Origin: Betaproteobacteria bacterium
Lineage (GTDB): Bacteria; Pseudomonadota; Gammaproteobacteria; Burkholderiales; SG8-39
Direction of reading: 5' to 3'
Assembly (NCBI GenBank): GCA_016234705.1
Contig: JACRAS010000141.1
Coordinates: forward strand, 1 to 60,887
DNA length: 60,887 nt
A program made the position numbers and the translations under genes. The notes under the pieces were generated by a model. It ran no database searches. It was not told the origin of the DNA and saw nothing but the letters and a program-made list of their open reading frames with translations. Numbering within the stretch: position 1 is the stretch's first letter; each line of letters opens with the position of its first letter. Of this stretch, positions 17,750 to 27,271 are shown one piece after another.

Positions 17750-17832
17750 GGCGCGGCCGCCGGCCGCCGGCCGCAACCAAAATGACAAAACATTCGCGCG
17801 GATGTGGCAATTGTTGCGGAGTAATTGCATAA
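17750..17832. repeat. Dispersed repeat, copy 2
   Basis: Matches the element at 155-231 in the same orientation, with an extra GCCGGCC unit at its left end. It ends 16 bases from the stop codon of the leftward YqiA-like gene, and marks the point where base composition drops on entering the catabolic island to its right. Confidence 0.75.
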
Positions 17833-17847
17833 GGACAGGCCCCGCGG

Positions 17848-18426
17848 CTAGGTTTTCCCAAGCCCGCAGAACTCCATCGCCTCGGGAAGATAAGCGGCAA
17901 AGTCGGAAAAGCCGTGGTCCGACCCTTCCACTATCCGCATTTTTGCACCGCTGTAGCGGGCTACCGCCCGCCGGTAGTCTATGACCTCATCCCCGGTGGT
18001 CACCATCAGCAGGTAGCGCGACGGAGTGATGGATTCCACCTCCAGGCAGCGCAGTTCCTCCAGGTGGGCCTCGGTGAAGACGAATTCCTCGGCGGTGTAG
18101 AGATTCTTCTGGAGTCCGATGATCTCCGCGGAAAATTCGTAGGGACGTATTGCGGGATTTACCACTGCCGCATTGAGGTCGTGGCGTTCCGCCAGCCAGG
18201 TGGCGTAATACCCCCCCAGGGAACTGCCGATCAGGAAGAGTTGTTCCCGCTGCTGCAATAGCCGCCGGATTTCGGCTTCCAGCAGCTTTGCCGCCGCGGC
18301 CGGGCCATAGGGCAGGGTAGGACAGCGGAACCGGCCTTCCTTGCCCCGGCTTTTCAACCATTGCCGGACCAGGCCGGCCTTGATGGAGGCCGGTGAGCTC
18401 TTGAAGCCGTGGATATAGACGACCAT
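17848..18426 (-). CDS. YqiA/YcfP-type alpha/beta hydrolase (esterase)
   Basis: A 192-residue UPF0227 hydrolase. It starts MVVYIHGFKSSPAS, has the nucleophile elbow GSSLGGYYATWLAER (about 80-94), an aspartate in TTGDEVIDYR and a terminal histidine in GSDHGFSDF, forming a complete Ser-Asp-His triad. Homologs hydrolyse short acyl esters and CoA thioesters. The ATG at 18426 begins the first beta strand; the frame stays open upstream, but that part overlaps the IOR gene and is not family-like. Confidence 0.82.
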   Translation of the reverse strand: MVVYIHGFKSSPASIKAGLVRQWLKSRGKEGRFRCPTLPYGPAAAAKLLEAEIRRLLQQREQLFLIGSSLGGYYATWLAERHDLNAAVVNPAIRPYEFSAEIIGLQKNLYTAEEFVFTEAHLEELRCLEVESITPSRYLLMVTTGDEVIDYRRAVARYSGAKMRIVEGSDHGFSDFAAYLPEAMEFCGLGKT

Positions 18427-18508
18427 GGGCTCATTCCGGCCGACGCTCACCGTTGCCACTATTTCCTTCCCGGCCTTCCCAGCCGAGGAGCATTCCTCGC
18501 ACACGCCA

Positions 18509-21500
18509 TTATGCCGCGAGCTTTTGGATGATCCCGCCATTGTCAAATGCGGCGCGCAGAGAGTCTTCTTTCTTTTTGGCCAGAGGGACTTGCCGTGCCT
18601 TGACGTGGCCGAAACCATAAATTTCCTCCGGAATGCCAGCGATCTCCACGGCAAGCGCGTAGTTTTCCGGAGTCACGCGGTCCAAGAGGCCGGTCATGAC
18701 GGTTTCGTAATCCTCGATCAATTGTCTTTCGGTGCGGCGTTCTTCCGTATAGCCGAATGGGTCGAAGGCCGTCCCGCGGAGGAATTTCAGTCGCGCCAGG
18801 AGTCGCATCGCCTCGAACACCCAGGGGCCGTACTCTTTCTTGACGAGTTCTCCGGTATTCGGATCGCGTTTGGCGAACAGCGGCGGCGCCAAATAAAAGC
18901 GCAGTGTCGAGAACCCCTCGAACTGGGAATCGAGCTTTTTCTGGAAGCGCCCATCGGTGAACAGGCGCGCCACTTCGTATTCGTCCTTATAGGCCATGAG
19001 CCGGTGGAAGTTGCGCGCTACTGCCTTGGTCAAATCGGAACGGCCCTTGATCTTGTGCGACTCGGCTTGCTGGACGCGGCGCACGAGTTTTTGGTAGCGC
19101 GCCGCGTAATCGGCGTTCTGGTAGCGGGTCAGTTCCTTCATTCTGAAGGCGATGATGTCCTCGGCCGCATCCAGAACCTTTTCCGCCTCCGCTTTGCCGG
19201 CCAGATAGGGCGCCGCGGCGTCTTCGACGACGGCGCGATTATGGGCGGCAAGACGGCCCCAGGAAAAGGCGCGGAGATTATCCGCGACCGCGACGCCGTT
19301 GAGTTCGATGGCCCGCTCTATCGAATCCCGCATGATCGGGATGAGACCTTTTTGATAGGCCACTCCCAGTAGGAACAGGTTGCCGGTAATGCTGTCTCCC
19401 ATCAAAGCCGTGACCAGCGCGTTGGCATTGAGAAACGTCGTGTTCTCACCGCCGAGCGCATTGATGATGATATTTTCCAGGCGCGTCGGATCGAGGTCCA
19501 TTCTGGGCTTGGTGATGAATTCGGCCGTCGCCACCAGATGGGTATTCACCACGGCACGGGTTCTGCCGCGCCGGGTTCGCTTCAAGGATTCGGCGCCGGA
19601 GGACACGACCAGATCGCAGCCGATGAGCAGATCGGCGTTGCCGTTGCCGATGCGCAAAGTATGGAGATCCTCCGGCTTGGGCGCGATGCGCACTTCGCTG
19701 AGCACCTCTCCGTTCTTCTGCGACAAGCCGGTGAAATCCAATACCGAGCAACCCAGCCCTTCGAGATGGGCGGCCATTCCGAGCAGCGCGCCGACGGTCA
19801 GCACTCCCGTGCCGCCGATGCCGCCGGCAAAAATCTCGTAAGGCCCGGCGAGTTCCGGGATCGAGGGCTGCGGTAGATCGCTGAACAAGGCGTCGAGATC
19901 TTGCGCCGTTCCCTTGAGCTTGCGCACGCCCCCGCCGTGAATCGTCACGAAGCTGGGGCAGAAGCCCTTGACGCAGGAGAAGTCTTTGTTGCAAACCGAC
20001 TGGTCGATAGCGCGCTTGCGGCCGAACTCGGTTTTCATGGGAGCGATGGCGACGCAATTCGACTTCACGCCGCAGTCGCCGCACCCCTCGCAGACCAGGT
20101 CATTGATAAAGGCCCGTTTGGCCGGATCGGGAAAGGCCCCGCGTTTGCGCCGCCGCCGTTTTTCCGCGGCGCAAGTTTGATCGTAAATCAACAGGGTTAC
20201 GCCCGGCGTTTCCCGGAATTCGCGCTGAAGCATTTCCATTTCGTCGCGATGGTGAATCGTCGTGCCGGGCGGGAACCCGGGTCGGGGCCCATATTTATCC
20301 GGTTCGTCGGTGACCACGGCGATGCGCCCGACGCCCTCGTGATAGACCTGTTGCGCAATTCGAGGAACGTTAAGGCCGGCATCCAGCGGTTGTCCTCCGG
20401 TCATGGCGACGGCGTCGTTGAACAGCAGCTTGTAGGTGATGGTGACCTTGGCCGCGATGCTGGCGCGAATCGCCAGCAGCCCGGAATGGTGGTAAGTGCC
20501 GTCGCCGAGATTCTGAAACGCGTGCTTTTGGTGGGTGAAGGGCGCTTCCCCGATCCAGGTGGCTCCTTCTCCTCCCATGTGGGTAAAGAACTTGACTCCC
20601 GATTCCGGCATCCATACGGCCATGGCGTGACAGCCGACGCCACCGAAAACACGGCTATCGGACGGGGTCTTGACGCCGGTGTTGTGCGGGCAGCCGGAGC
20701 AGAAGAATGGGATTCGGATGATATTGGAGTGCTCCGCTTGGGCGGACTGCTCTTGCGCCGCTATCTGCGCGAGGGGGCCGGCGAAATTGGGCATGTGGTC
20801 GAAATTGGCGAGCCGGCCGGCGATGACCTTGGCGACCATGTTCGGGTTGGTTTCTCCATGGGACGGCAGCAGCGGCTTTCCGGCAAGGTCGGCCTTGCCG
20901 ACGATCCGCGGCCGCGACGCCCCGCCGAGGTTATATAGCAAAGCGCTCAATCCGGGCTCGATGATGGGCCGCTTTTCCTCGACGACGAGGATCTCCTGCA
21001 AGCCTTCGGCGAATCTTCGCGCCCCTTCCGACTCAAGCGGCCATACCATTCCTACCTTGTACAGGCGCAGTCCGATGCGGGCGGCGACTTTAGCGTCGAT
21101 GCTGAGGCAGTCCAGCGCGTGCCGCACGTCCAGATAGGCCTTGCCCGAGGCGGCGATGCCGATCCGCGGCTGGGGCGAGTCGAAAATAATGCGGTCCACG
21201 GAATTGGCCCGTGCGTAGGCCACGGCGGCCGGCAATTTATAGTTTACATGCCTTTCCTCCTGATCGAAGCGGGAGTCGGGCCAGCGAATATGCAGGCCGC
21301 CTTTCGGGATGAGCGCGTCTTCGGGGAGAATAAGCTTGGGGTCGTCCCGGCTTACGTAAATGGACCCAGCGCTTTCGACAATTTCAGTCACGGCCTTGAA
21401 TCCCACCCACAACCCGGCAAAGCGGGACATGCCAAAGCCGATAAGCCCGAAATTCAGATATTCCTGAACGTTTGCCGGGTAAAGGATGGGAATCATCGAG

Positions 21501-21994
21501 GCGATCAAGGCCTGGTCGCTTTGATTCGGCATGCTCGAGGATAGGCCGCCGTGATCGTCGCCGGCGACGGCGAGAGCCCCTCCGTTGGGCGAGGTTCCGG
21601 ACAGATTGGCATGCTTGAAGGCGTCGCCGCAGCGGTCGAGCCCGGGATTTTTGCCGTACCAGATGCCGAATACTCCGTCGTATTTGCCTTTGCCGGACAA
21701 CTGCGCCTGTTGGGTTCCCCATATGGCGGTGGCCGCAATGTCCTCATTCAGACCCGGTTCGAATTTGACGTGGTTGGCTTCGAGAAAATTCTTGGCGTGC
21801 CAGAGTTCCAGGTCATAGGCGGCGACCGGCGAGCCCCGGTAGCCGGAGACAAAGCCGGCGGTGTTCAACCCCGCAGCCAAATCGCGGCGCCGCTGCATGA
21901 TCGGCAAGCGCACCAGCGCTTGAATCCCCGTTATATACACACGCCCGTCGTCAAGCGTGTATTTGTCATCGAGCGTCCCGGCCTTGTATTTCAT
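18509..21994 (-). CDS. Indolepyruvate ferredoxin oxidoreductase, fused alpha-beta (IorAB)
   Basis: An 1161-residue fused 2-oxoacid:ferredoxin oxidoreductase. It converts aryl or branched 2-oxo acids plus CoA to acyl-CoA, CO2 and reduced ferredoxin. The order is a pyrimidine-binding N-region (GYRGSPVAAYD), a TPP-binding region (GDGTYHHSG, about 500), two cysteine clusters CEGCGDCGVKSNC and CNKDFSCVKGFC for Fe-S centres (about 640-690), then the gamma-type domain (GGIGGTGVLTVG). All parts look intact. A LacI-type palindrome lies 59 bases upstream of its start and is shared with the divergent MmgE/PrpD gene. In this cluster it may feed acyl-CoA into the ACAD/ECH steps. Confidence 0.9.
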   Translation of the reverse strand: MKYKAGTLDDKYTLDDGRVYITGIQALVRLPIMQRRRDLAAGLNTAGFVSGYRGSPVAAYDLELWHAKNFLEANHVKFEPGLNEDIAATAIWGTQQAQLSGKGKYDGVFGIWYGKNPGLDRCGDAFKHANLSGTSPNGGALAVAGDDHGGLSSSMPNQSDQALIASMIPILYPANVQEYLNFGLIGFGMSRFAGLWVGFKAVTEIVESAGSIYVSRDDPKLILPEDALIPKGGLHIRWPDSRFDQEERHVNYKLPAAVAYARANSVDRIIFDSPQPRIGIAASGKAYLDVRHALDCLSIDAKVAARIGLRLYKVGMVWPLESEGARRFAEGLQEILVVEEKRPIIEPGLSALLYNLGGASRPRIVGKADLAGKPLLPSHGETNPNMVAKVIAGRLANFDHMPNFAGPLAQIAAQEQSAQAEHSNIIRIPFFCSGCPHNTGVKTPSDSRVFGGVGCHAMAVWMPESGVKFFTHMGGEGATWIGEAPFTHQKHAFQNLGDGTYHHSGLLAIRASIAAKVTITYKLLFNDAVAMTGGQPLDAGLNVPRIAQQVYHEGVGRIAVVTDEPDKYGPRPGFPPGTTIHHRDEMEMLQREFRETPGVTLLIYDQTCAAEKRRRRKRGAFPDPAKRAFINDLVCEGCGDCGVKSNCVAIAPMKTEFGRKRAIDQSVCNKDFSCVKGFCPSFVTIHGGGVRKLKGTAQDLDALFSDLPQPSIPELAGPYEIFAGGIGGTGVLTVGALLGMAAHLEGLGCSVLDFTGLSQKNGEVLSEVRIAPKPEDLHTLRIGNGNADLLIGCDLVVSSGAESLKRTRRGRTRAVVNTHLVATAEFITKPRMDLDPTRLENIIINALGGENTTFLNANALVTALMGDSITGNLFLLGVAYQKGLIPIMRDSIERAIELNGVAVADNLRAFSWGRLAAHNRAVVEDAAAPYLAGKAEAEKVLDAAEDIIAFRMKELTRYQNADYAARYQKLVRRVQQAESHKIKGRSDLTKAVARNFHRLMAYKDEYEVARLFTDGRFQKKLDSQFEGFSTLRFYLAPPLFAKRDPNTGELVKKEYGPWVFEAMRLLARLKFLRGTAFDPFGYTEERRTERQLIEDYETVMTGLLDRVTPENYALAVEIAGIPEEIYGFGHVKARQVPLAKKKEDSLRAAFDNGGIIQKLAA

Positions 21995-22052
21995 CGGTTC
22001 AACCCCCTCTCAATCATGTCGATCTTGACAGCCTCCGACCCTCCTCCTATAT

Positions 22053-22066
22053 TGGAAACGTTTCAT
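22053..22066. promoter_or_regulatory. LacI-type operator between divergent IorAB and MmgE/PrpD genes
   Basis: TGGAAACGTTTCAT contains the perfect 10-base palindrome GAAACGTTTC with the central CG typical of LacI/GalR sites. The same 14 bases occur inverted at 31891-31904, upstream of the CaiB-lacI pair. A LacI-family regulator is encoded within the island. Confidence 0.75.
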
Positions 22067-22211
22067 CGTCATGTCAAGCCCAAATTGTCGATGGGGAGCT
22101 GCCTTCAGAAAACAAATCGCCGCAGGGCTTGGCAACCCTGTCAGGCAAAAGTCATGAAGGGCTAAAGGCGGCGAATGAAATATCCGGCCGGTTTCTTGAG
22201 GAGAGTGACAG

Positions 22212-23621
22212 ATGGCAGCGACGCTGACTCGTCAACTGGGTTCTTTTATTACCGACCTGGCTTTCGATGCCATTCCGGAAGATGCGATAGCGACTGTCAA
22301 AACCGGAATAATCGACTGCATCGGCGTTATGGTAGCCGGTTGCCGTGAGCCGAACGTGGCCATCGTAGACCGATGCTTTCGGCACATCATCGAACCTCAG
22401 GAATCACGCCTGTTCTTGACTGGCGAGCGGGTGAGCGCTCCTCTGGCGGCGCTGGTCAATGGCGTCGCGGCCCATGTTCTTGACTATGACGACGTTGCGG
22501 AACCGCTGGGAGGGCATCCGAGCACGGTGCTGGTGCCGGCCATTCTGGCCGAGGCAGACGCGCTAGCCGGGATCAAGGGCAGGGATATGGTGCGGGCTTA
22601 CGTGGCGGGTTACGAGGTGTGGGCGGAGCTCACCGGGCGGGACCGGCATAAGCATCATATGAAAGGGTGGCATCCCACTTCGGTTTTCGGGGTGATCGGC
22701 GCGGCCTCGGCCTGCGCGGCATTACGAGGCTTCAGTGCGGACCAGGCGACCCATGCGCTCGGCATCGCGGCTTCCGAGGCTTGCGGGGTGGTGGCCAACT
22801 TCGGCAGCATGACCAAAAGCCTTCATGCCGGACGCGCGGCGCAGGCGGGGGTTCTGGCATGCCGCCTTGCCGCCGCGGGCTTTACCTCGGCGCCGGATGC
22901 CCTCGAGCACCCGAGAGGTTTGCTGGCGGCGCTTTCCCCCCATGGCGAGATAGATGTGAGCTCCCCCGTCGAGTGGCCGAGACGGGAATGGCGCATTTCG
23001 ATCTATCGGCTAGGGGTCAAGAAATATCCGATGTGCTACGCGGTCCACCGTGCTCTGGATGGGATGTTGGGTTTGCTCAAGGCGAATTCCGTTGCTCCTG
23101 ACGATGTGGATCAAATCGACGTCTTCTTGGGAGCCAAACAGGCCGCCATCCTGCGGAATCACCGGCCCCAGACGGGCCTGGAAGCGAAGTTCAGCATTGA
23201 ATTCGCCATGGCTGCGGCGCTGGCGGCGAGGCGGGTTGGGTTGGCTGAACTGAGCGATCCATTCGTACTGCGTAGCGACGTGCAGCGTTTGATGGCCCGG
23301 GTTCGGGTTGAGCCTATAGCCGAATCGGGGGGCGAGGAGAGCATTTTCTCGCCTTTTGATCAGGTGAGCTTGCGGTTGAAGGGCGGACGGACGCTGACAG
23401 GGGAACGGGTTGAGGCGGCCCGTGGCGACCGTGTCCAACCTTTGTCCCGGGAGGAGTTGTGGATGAAATTCCAGGATTGTCTCGCCTATGGCGGACATGA
23501 CGGCGATGAAGCACGCAAGCTGTTCGAAGCGCTTGATCGGCTGGAAGAAGTGGATTCGGCGGCGGCGCTGCCGTCGCTGATGAGCGAATCTACCCGTTTT
23601 AGGGAGCATGCCGAGGCGTGA
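22212..23621 (+). CDS. MmgE/PrpD family protein
   Basis: A 469-residue member of the family containing 2-methylcitrate dehydratase PrpD and cis-aconitate decarboxylase. Visible family blocks are AHVLDYDDV (about 83-91), GHPSTVLVPA, GWHPTSVFGVIGAA (about 152-165) and GSMTKSLHAGRAAQ (about 198-211). A typical ribosome site (GGAGAG) precedes the ATG. It is divergent from iorAB across a LacI-type operator and is followed by an HMG-CoA lyase remnant and a TRAP binding protein gene. The exact dehydratase or decarboxylase substrate cannot be read from the sequence. Confidence 0.88.
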   Translation: MAATLTRQLGSFITDLAFDAIPEDAIATVKTGIIDCIGVMVAGCREPNVAIVDRCFRHIIEPQESRLFLTGERVSAPLAALVNGVAAHVLDYDDVAEPLGGHPSTVLVPAILAEADALAGIKGRDMVRAYVAGYEVWAELTGRDRHKHHMKGWHPTSVFGVIGAASACAALRGFSADQATHALGIAASEACGVVANFGSMTKSLHAGRAAQAGVLACRLAAAGFTSAPDALEHPRGLLAALSPHGEIDVSSPVEWPRREWRISIYRLGVKKYPMCYAVHRALDGMLGLLKANSVAPDDVDQIDVFLGAKQAAILRNHRPQTGLEAKFSIEFAMAAALAARRVGLAELSDPFVLRSDVQRLMARVRVEPIAESGGEESIFSPFDQVSLRLKGGRTLTGERVEAARGDRVQPLSREELWMKFQDCLAYGGHDGDEARKLFEALDRLEEVDSAAALPSLMSESTRFREHAEA

Positions 23622-23649
23622 GAGGCCTCGCCAATGGAGGGCAAAAAAA

Positions 23650-23894
23650 ATGAGCGATATTCCCAAGTTCGTCGAATTCCGGGAAGAGGGGCCGCGGGAG
23701 GGCTTTCAAGCCGAAACATGGCGTTCATGTGCCATGAACTGGGCATTGAAACCGGCCTCGATCTCGAGAAGCTCATTGACGCGGCACGCCTGGCCGAGCG
23801 TATTGTCGGGCGACCGCTGAATGGGCACCTTATGCACAGCGGCTCGCTGCGCTCGTTCCGTTGTCGAGAAGATGAGGGGCTGGCAGTTTGTTGA
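23650..23894 (+). pseudogene. HMG-CoA lyase-like gene with a large internal deletion
   Basis: The first 22 codons (MSDIPKFVEFREEGPREGFQ) are the N-terminus of an HMG-CoA lyase-family aldolase. Then the frame shifts by one and the family's C-terminal stretch appears, from about 23717 (MAFMCHELGIETG, DLEKLIDAARLAERIVG) to a stop at 23894. The roughly 230 residues carrying the TIM-barrel active site are absent. The family normally has about 300 residues, so this is a deletion remnant. It sits directly after the MmgE/PrpD gene, as intact homologs often do. Confidence 0.82.
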
Positions 23895-23959
23895 ACTTCT
23901 GCTGTGTTTTTGTGTTTGTTTGACCATGAAACTGGATCCCGTTCACAAAGGAGACAATT

Positions 23960-25081
23960 ATGGAAAGACGTTCATTTCTGAAAAAAGCCGGCGCCGGCCT
24001 GGCCGGTGCGGCGGTCGCCGCGCCCGCGCTGTCGCAACCGGCGGCCGGCGGGTTGCCCGAGGTCACGTGGCGCATGCCATTAAGCTGGCCCAAGATCTTC
24101 GACACCGCTTTTGGCGCGTCCGAGTTGATCGCCAAGCGCTGCGCGGCGGCCACCGGCGGCAAGTTCAACATCAAGGTGTTTCCGGCCGGTGAGATCGTCG
24201 GCGCCCTGCAGGTTCTCGACGCAGTGCAGAACGGCACTGTGGAGTGCGGGCACACCGTGTCCTATTATTATTTCGGCAAGGATCCGACCTTCGCTTTTTC
24301 GTCGGCCATCCCGTTCGGGCTGAATACCCGCCAGCAAAACACCTGGATGTACCACGGCGGCGGCCTGGAATTGATGCGCGAGTTCTGCAAGGACTACAAC
24401 ATCATCAACTTTCCCTCCGGCAACACGGGCACCCAGATGGGCGGCTGGTTCCGCAAGCAAGTCAAGACCGCCGCCGATCTCAAGGGCTTGAAGTTCCGGA
24501 TCGCCGGGCTCGCCGGCCTGGTGATGGCCAAGCTCGGCGTGGTGCCGCAGCAGATCGCCCCCGGCGACATCTACCCGGCGCTGGAAAAGGGCACTATCGA
24601 CGCCGTCGAGCTGACCGGCCCCCACGACGATGAGAGATCCGGCTTCTACAAGGTGGCGAAATACTACTACTACCCGTCCTGGTGGGAAGGGAGTACCGAA
24701 TTGGAACTGCTGGTGAACATCAAGGCGTGGGAGGCTCTACCCAAGGAATACCAGGCCGTTCTCGAAGCGGCATGCGCCGAAGCGAACGTCTGGGCGCAGG
24801 CCAAGTGGGATATGGTCAACCCTCCCGCGCTGAAACGGCTGCTTGCGAATGGTGTCAAGCTGCTGCCGTTTTCCAACGACATCATGACCGCTTGCTACAA
24901 GGCTACCCAGGAGGTGTTGGACGATATTGCCTCCAAGAACGTCAAGTTCCGGAAGGTTTATGAGCCCTGGAAGAAATTCCGCGACGAGCAGGTGCAGTGG
25001 TTCTCAATCGCGGAAAACCGCTTCGACAACTTCATGATCGCGGCCCAGCGCTTGTCGCAACAGGCGCCGAAGAAAAAATAG
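23960..25081 (+). CDS. TRAP transporter solute-binding protein, TakP-like
   Basis: A 373-residue periplasmic binding protein with a twin-arginine-type leader (RRSFLKK, then AGAGLAGAAVAAPALS). The stretch DLKGLKFRIAGLAGLVMAKL, followed by PGDIYPALEKGTIDAVE, matches the TakP/alpha-keto-acid-binding group of DctP proteins. A strong ribosome site (AAGGAG) precedes the ATG. No DctQ or DctM genes adjoin it; the only membrane subunits in the window are about 9 kb away with their own binding protein. It may use those or others elsewhere. A 2-oxo-acid ligand would fit the nearby IorAB. Confidence 0.85.
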   Translation: MERRSFLKKAGAGLAGAAVAAPALSQPAAGGLPEVTWRMPLSWPKIFDTAFGASELIAKRCAAATGGKFNIKVFPAGEIVGALQVLDAVQNGTVECGHTVSYYYFGKDPTFAFSSAIPFGLNTRQQNTWMYHGGGLELMREFCKDYNIINFPSGNTGTQMGGWFRKQVKTAADLKGLKFRIAGLAGLVMAKLGVVPQQIAPGDIYPALEKGTIDAVELTGPHDDERSGFYKVAKYYYYPSWWEGSTELELLVNIKAWEALPKEYQAVLEAACAEANVWAQAKWDMVNPPALKRLLANGVKLLPFSNDIMTACYKATQEVLDDIASKNVKFRKVYEPWKKFRDEQVQWFSIAENRFDNFMIAAQRLSQQAPKKK

Positions 25082-25336
25082 GATCGCAGGCCACGCCGCG
25101 GCAACACGATTTACGGCGCGCTGAATTCAAAGCGCCGCCGGGCCGGCGCTGGTTTCGGTGGCTCGTGCCTTGCGGGAAAACGGGGATTCCCGCCCGTGGT
25201 CTTGGGCTCCGCTGCCGCGTCCCGGCGTGCCGGCCTGTGGGAACGGCCGGGATCATAAGCGGGAAAGCGGACAGTTCTATCTGGCGTTGATGCTCCGCGA
25301 GCGTCTTCCCGTTCTGCTTCGTGGACCAGGTTTGCG

Positions 25337-27271
25337 CTAGAGTTGCAGCCCAACGCGCTGACCGTCGGCCATAGCCTCGAGGATGCCTTGCGGCGTGACG
25401 CAGTCGCCGATGAGGTATAGCTCGGCCGCTTTCCCCGCCAGTTCCTGCTGCAGGCTGCGCTCCGGCGTGCCCCCCGTGGCGAGCACGATGGTGTCTGCCG
25501 GGATGAGCTCGCGTACGCCCTCGGCGGTGGTAATGACGACCCCCTCGGGCGCGATCGCCTCGTAATGGACGCCGGTGAGCGTGCGCACACCTTTGGCGGC
25601 GAGGCGACGGAGCAAGGCGATGCGCGGGCTGGGATTGATGTTGGTGGCGAGGGCCGGGCCGCGGCGGAGGACCGTCACCTGTTTGCCTGCCTCGGCGAGA
25701 AACTCGGCCGTCTCACAGCCGACGAGCTCGCCGCCGATCACGGCGACGCGCTCACCGACTGCCGCCTCGCCGGAGAGGACAGCGAGCGCGGTGAGCACAC
25801 GGGCTTTAGCCAGGCCGGGCAAATCGGGGATCGTGGGCAATGTGCCGCTGGCAACAACCACCGCATCGGGCTGCTGCTCGGCGACGAGGACGGCGGTAGC
25901 GGCCCGGCCAAGTTCGACCTGCACCCCCAGCTTGGCCAGTTGCCCCACCAGATACCGCCGCAGGTCGGAGATGTCCTCTTTCTCGGGTGGCCTGGCGCCG
26001 GGAATCAACTGCCCGCCAAGCTCGGGCTCTTTCTCGAAGAGCACCACGCGATGGCCGCGAAGGGCGGCGACGCGGGCCGCTTCCATGCCCGCCGGGCCGC
26101 CGCCGACCACCACGACCCGCTTCGACCGCGCCGCCGGGGGCGGCCGGGACTCACGCTCCCGGCCGAGCGCCGGGTTCACGGGGCAAGTGATGGGCGCGCC
26201 GGTGGCGAGCAGGCCGTCACGACACTTTACGCAGCCAAGGCAGGGGCGAATCTCGTCCAGCACGCCATCGATCACCTTGCGCGGCAGCTCGGCATCGGCG
26301 ATCAGCGCACGGCCGAAGGCGATGAAGTCGGCCTGGCCGGCGGCGAGCGCCTGCTCGCCGAGCGCCGGCGTCATGCGGCCGACGGCGATTACCGGCACCG
26401 CGACGGCCTGCTTCACGGCGGCGGCGAGCGGCAGCAGGAAGCCCGGCGTGCGCGGAGTGGACGCCCACATCACCGGATGCCCGTAACCGAATGCGGAGAC
26501 ATGCACGGCAGCCGCCCCGGCGACCGCGGCCATCGCCGCGACCGCTGCCGCCTCCTCGGCAGGGATGCCATCGGGCATGCCGATTTCCTGGCCGTTGATG
26601 CGTATCCAGACCGGAAAATCGGGACCCGCCGCATCGCGGCTGGCGCGGATGATCTCAAGCAGGAACCGGGCGCGGCCGGACATGTCACCACCATATTCGT
26701 CGGTTCGCTTGTTGGTGGCGCGGGAGAGGAAGTTGGTGATGAGATAGGAGTGGGCGCCGTGAATTTCGACGCCGTCGAAGCCGGCCTCCCGTGCCCGATG
26801 TGCGGCGCCGGCGAAGCGCTGCACGACGGCGCCGATCTCGTCCCGGCTCAACTCGCGGGGCGCCTCGCCACCGCTGGGGGCGATAGCCGAAGGCGCGACG
26901 GGTTGAGCGCTGGCGAGCCGCGATTTGGCAACCCGGCCGGCATGAAACAACTGGATCGCCGCCGCCGCGCCGGCCTCGTGGATAGCGTCGGCCAGGCGCG
27001 CCAGTCCGGCGACGCAGCGATCGTCGTCGACTCTGGGCTGGTTGAGCATGCCCATGCCCTCGGGGAAATCGACACAACTGCCCTCGACGATGACCAATCC
27101 GGCGCCGCCCCGCGCCCGCTCGGCGTAGTAGGCCACTTGCCGCTCAGTGATCCTGCCTTCGGCCGAGGCGAAGCCGGTGCCTATGGGGGCCATGACTATC
27201 CGGTTGCGCAACTCCAGCCGCCCAATCCGCCCAGGTTTCAGGAGCTGCCCGAAGGCCAGATCAGCGCTCAT
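25337..27271 (-). CDS. Old-yellow-enzyme/2,4-dienoyl-CoA reductase-like FMN-FeS-FAD oxidoreductase
   Basis: A 644-residue enzyme of the DCR/trimethylamine-dehydrogenase family. The N-terminal FMN TIM barrel has RIVMAPIGTGFA and HGAHSYLITNFLS. A 4Fe-4S cluster is bound by CLGCVKC plus a cysteine 12 residues on (TCPVNP), and a FAD/NAD domain follows (VVVVGGGPAGMEAARVAA). Cysteine spacing C-x2-C-x2-C-x12-C is as I recall it for trimethylamine dehydrogenase. GGAGGA precedes the ATG at 27271. It is the third gene of a leftward unit with ECH and ACAD, so reduction of an enoyl-CoA or enoate is likely. Confidence 0.85.
   Translation of the reverse strand: MSADLAFGQLLKPGRIGRLELRNRIVMAPIGTGFASAEGRITERQVAYYAERARGGAGLVIVEGSCVDFPEGMGMLNQPRVDDDRCVAGLARLADAIHEAGAAAAIQLFHAGRVAKSRLASAQPVAPSAIAPSGGEAPRELSRDEIGAVVQRFAGAAHRAREAGFDGVEIHGAHSYLITNFLSRATNKRTDEYGGDMSGRARFLLEIIRASRDAAGPDFPVWIRINGQEIGMPDGIPAEEAAAVAAMAAVAGAAAVHVSAFGYGHPVMWASTPRTPGFLLPLAAAVKQAVAVPVIAVGRMTPALGEQALAAGQADFIAFGRALIADAELPRKVIDGVLDEIRPCLGCVKCRDGLLATGAPITCPVNPALGRERESRPPPAARSKRVVVVGGGPAGMEAARVAALRGHRVVLFEKEPELGGQLIPGARPPEKEDISDLRRYLVGQLAKLGVQVELGRAATAVLVAEQQPDAVVVASGTLPTIPDLPGLAKARVLTALAVLSGEAAVGERVAVIGGELVGCETAEFLAEAGKQVTVLRRGPALATNINPSPRIALLRRLAAKGVRTLTGVHYEAIAPEGVVITTAEGVRELIPADTIVLATGGTPERSLQQELAGKAAELYLIGDCVTPQGILEAMADGQRVGLQL

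Noticed and set aside
25337..27271. Shifted third cysteine in the Fe-S motif of the OYE-like protein as a possible defect
   Set aside because: The spacing differs from 2,4-dienoyl-CoA reductase but agrees with what I recall for trimethylamine dehydrogenase, so it is a subfamily trait and not damage.
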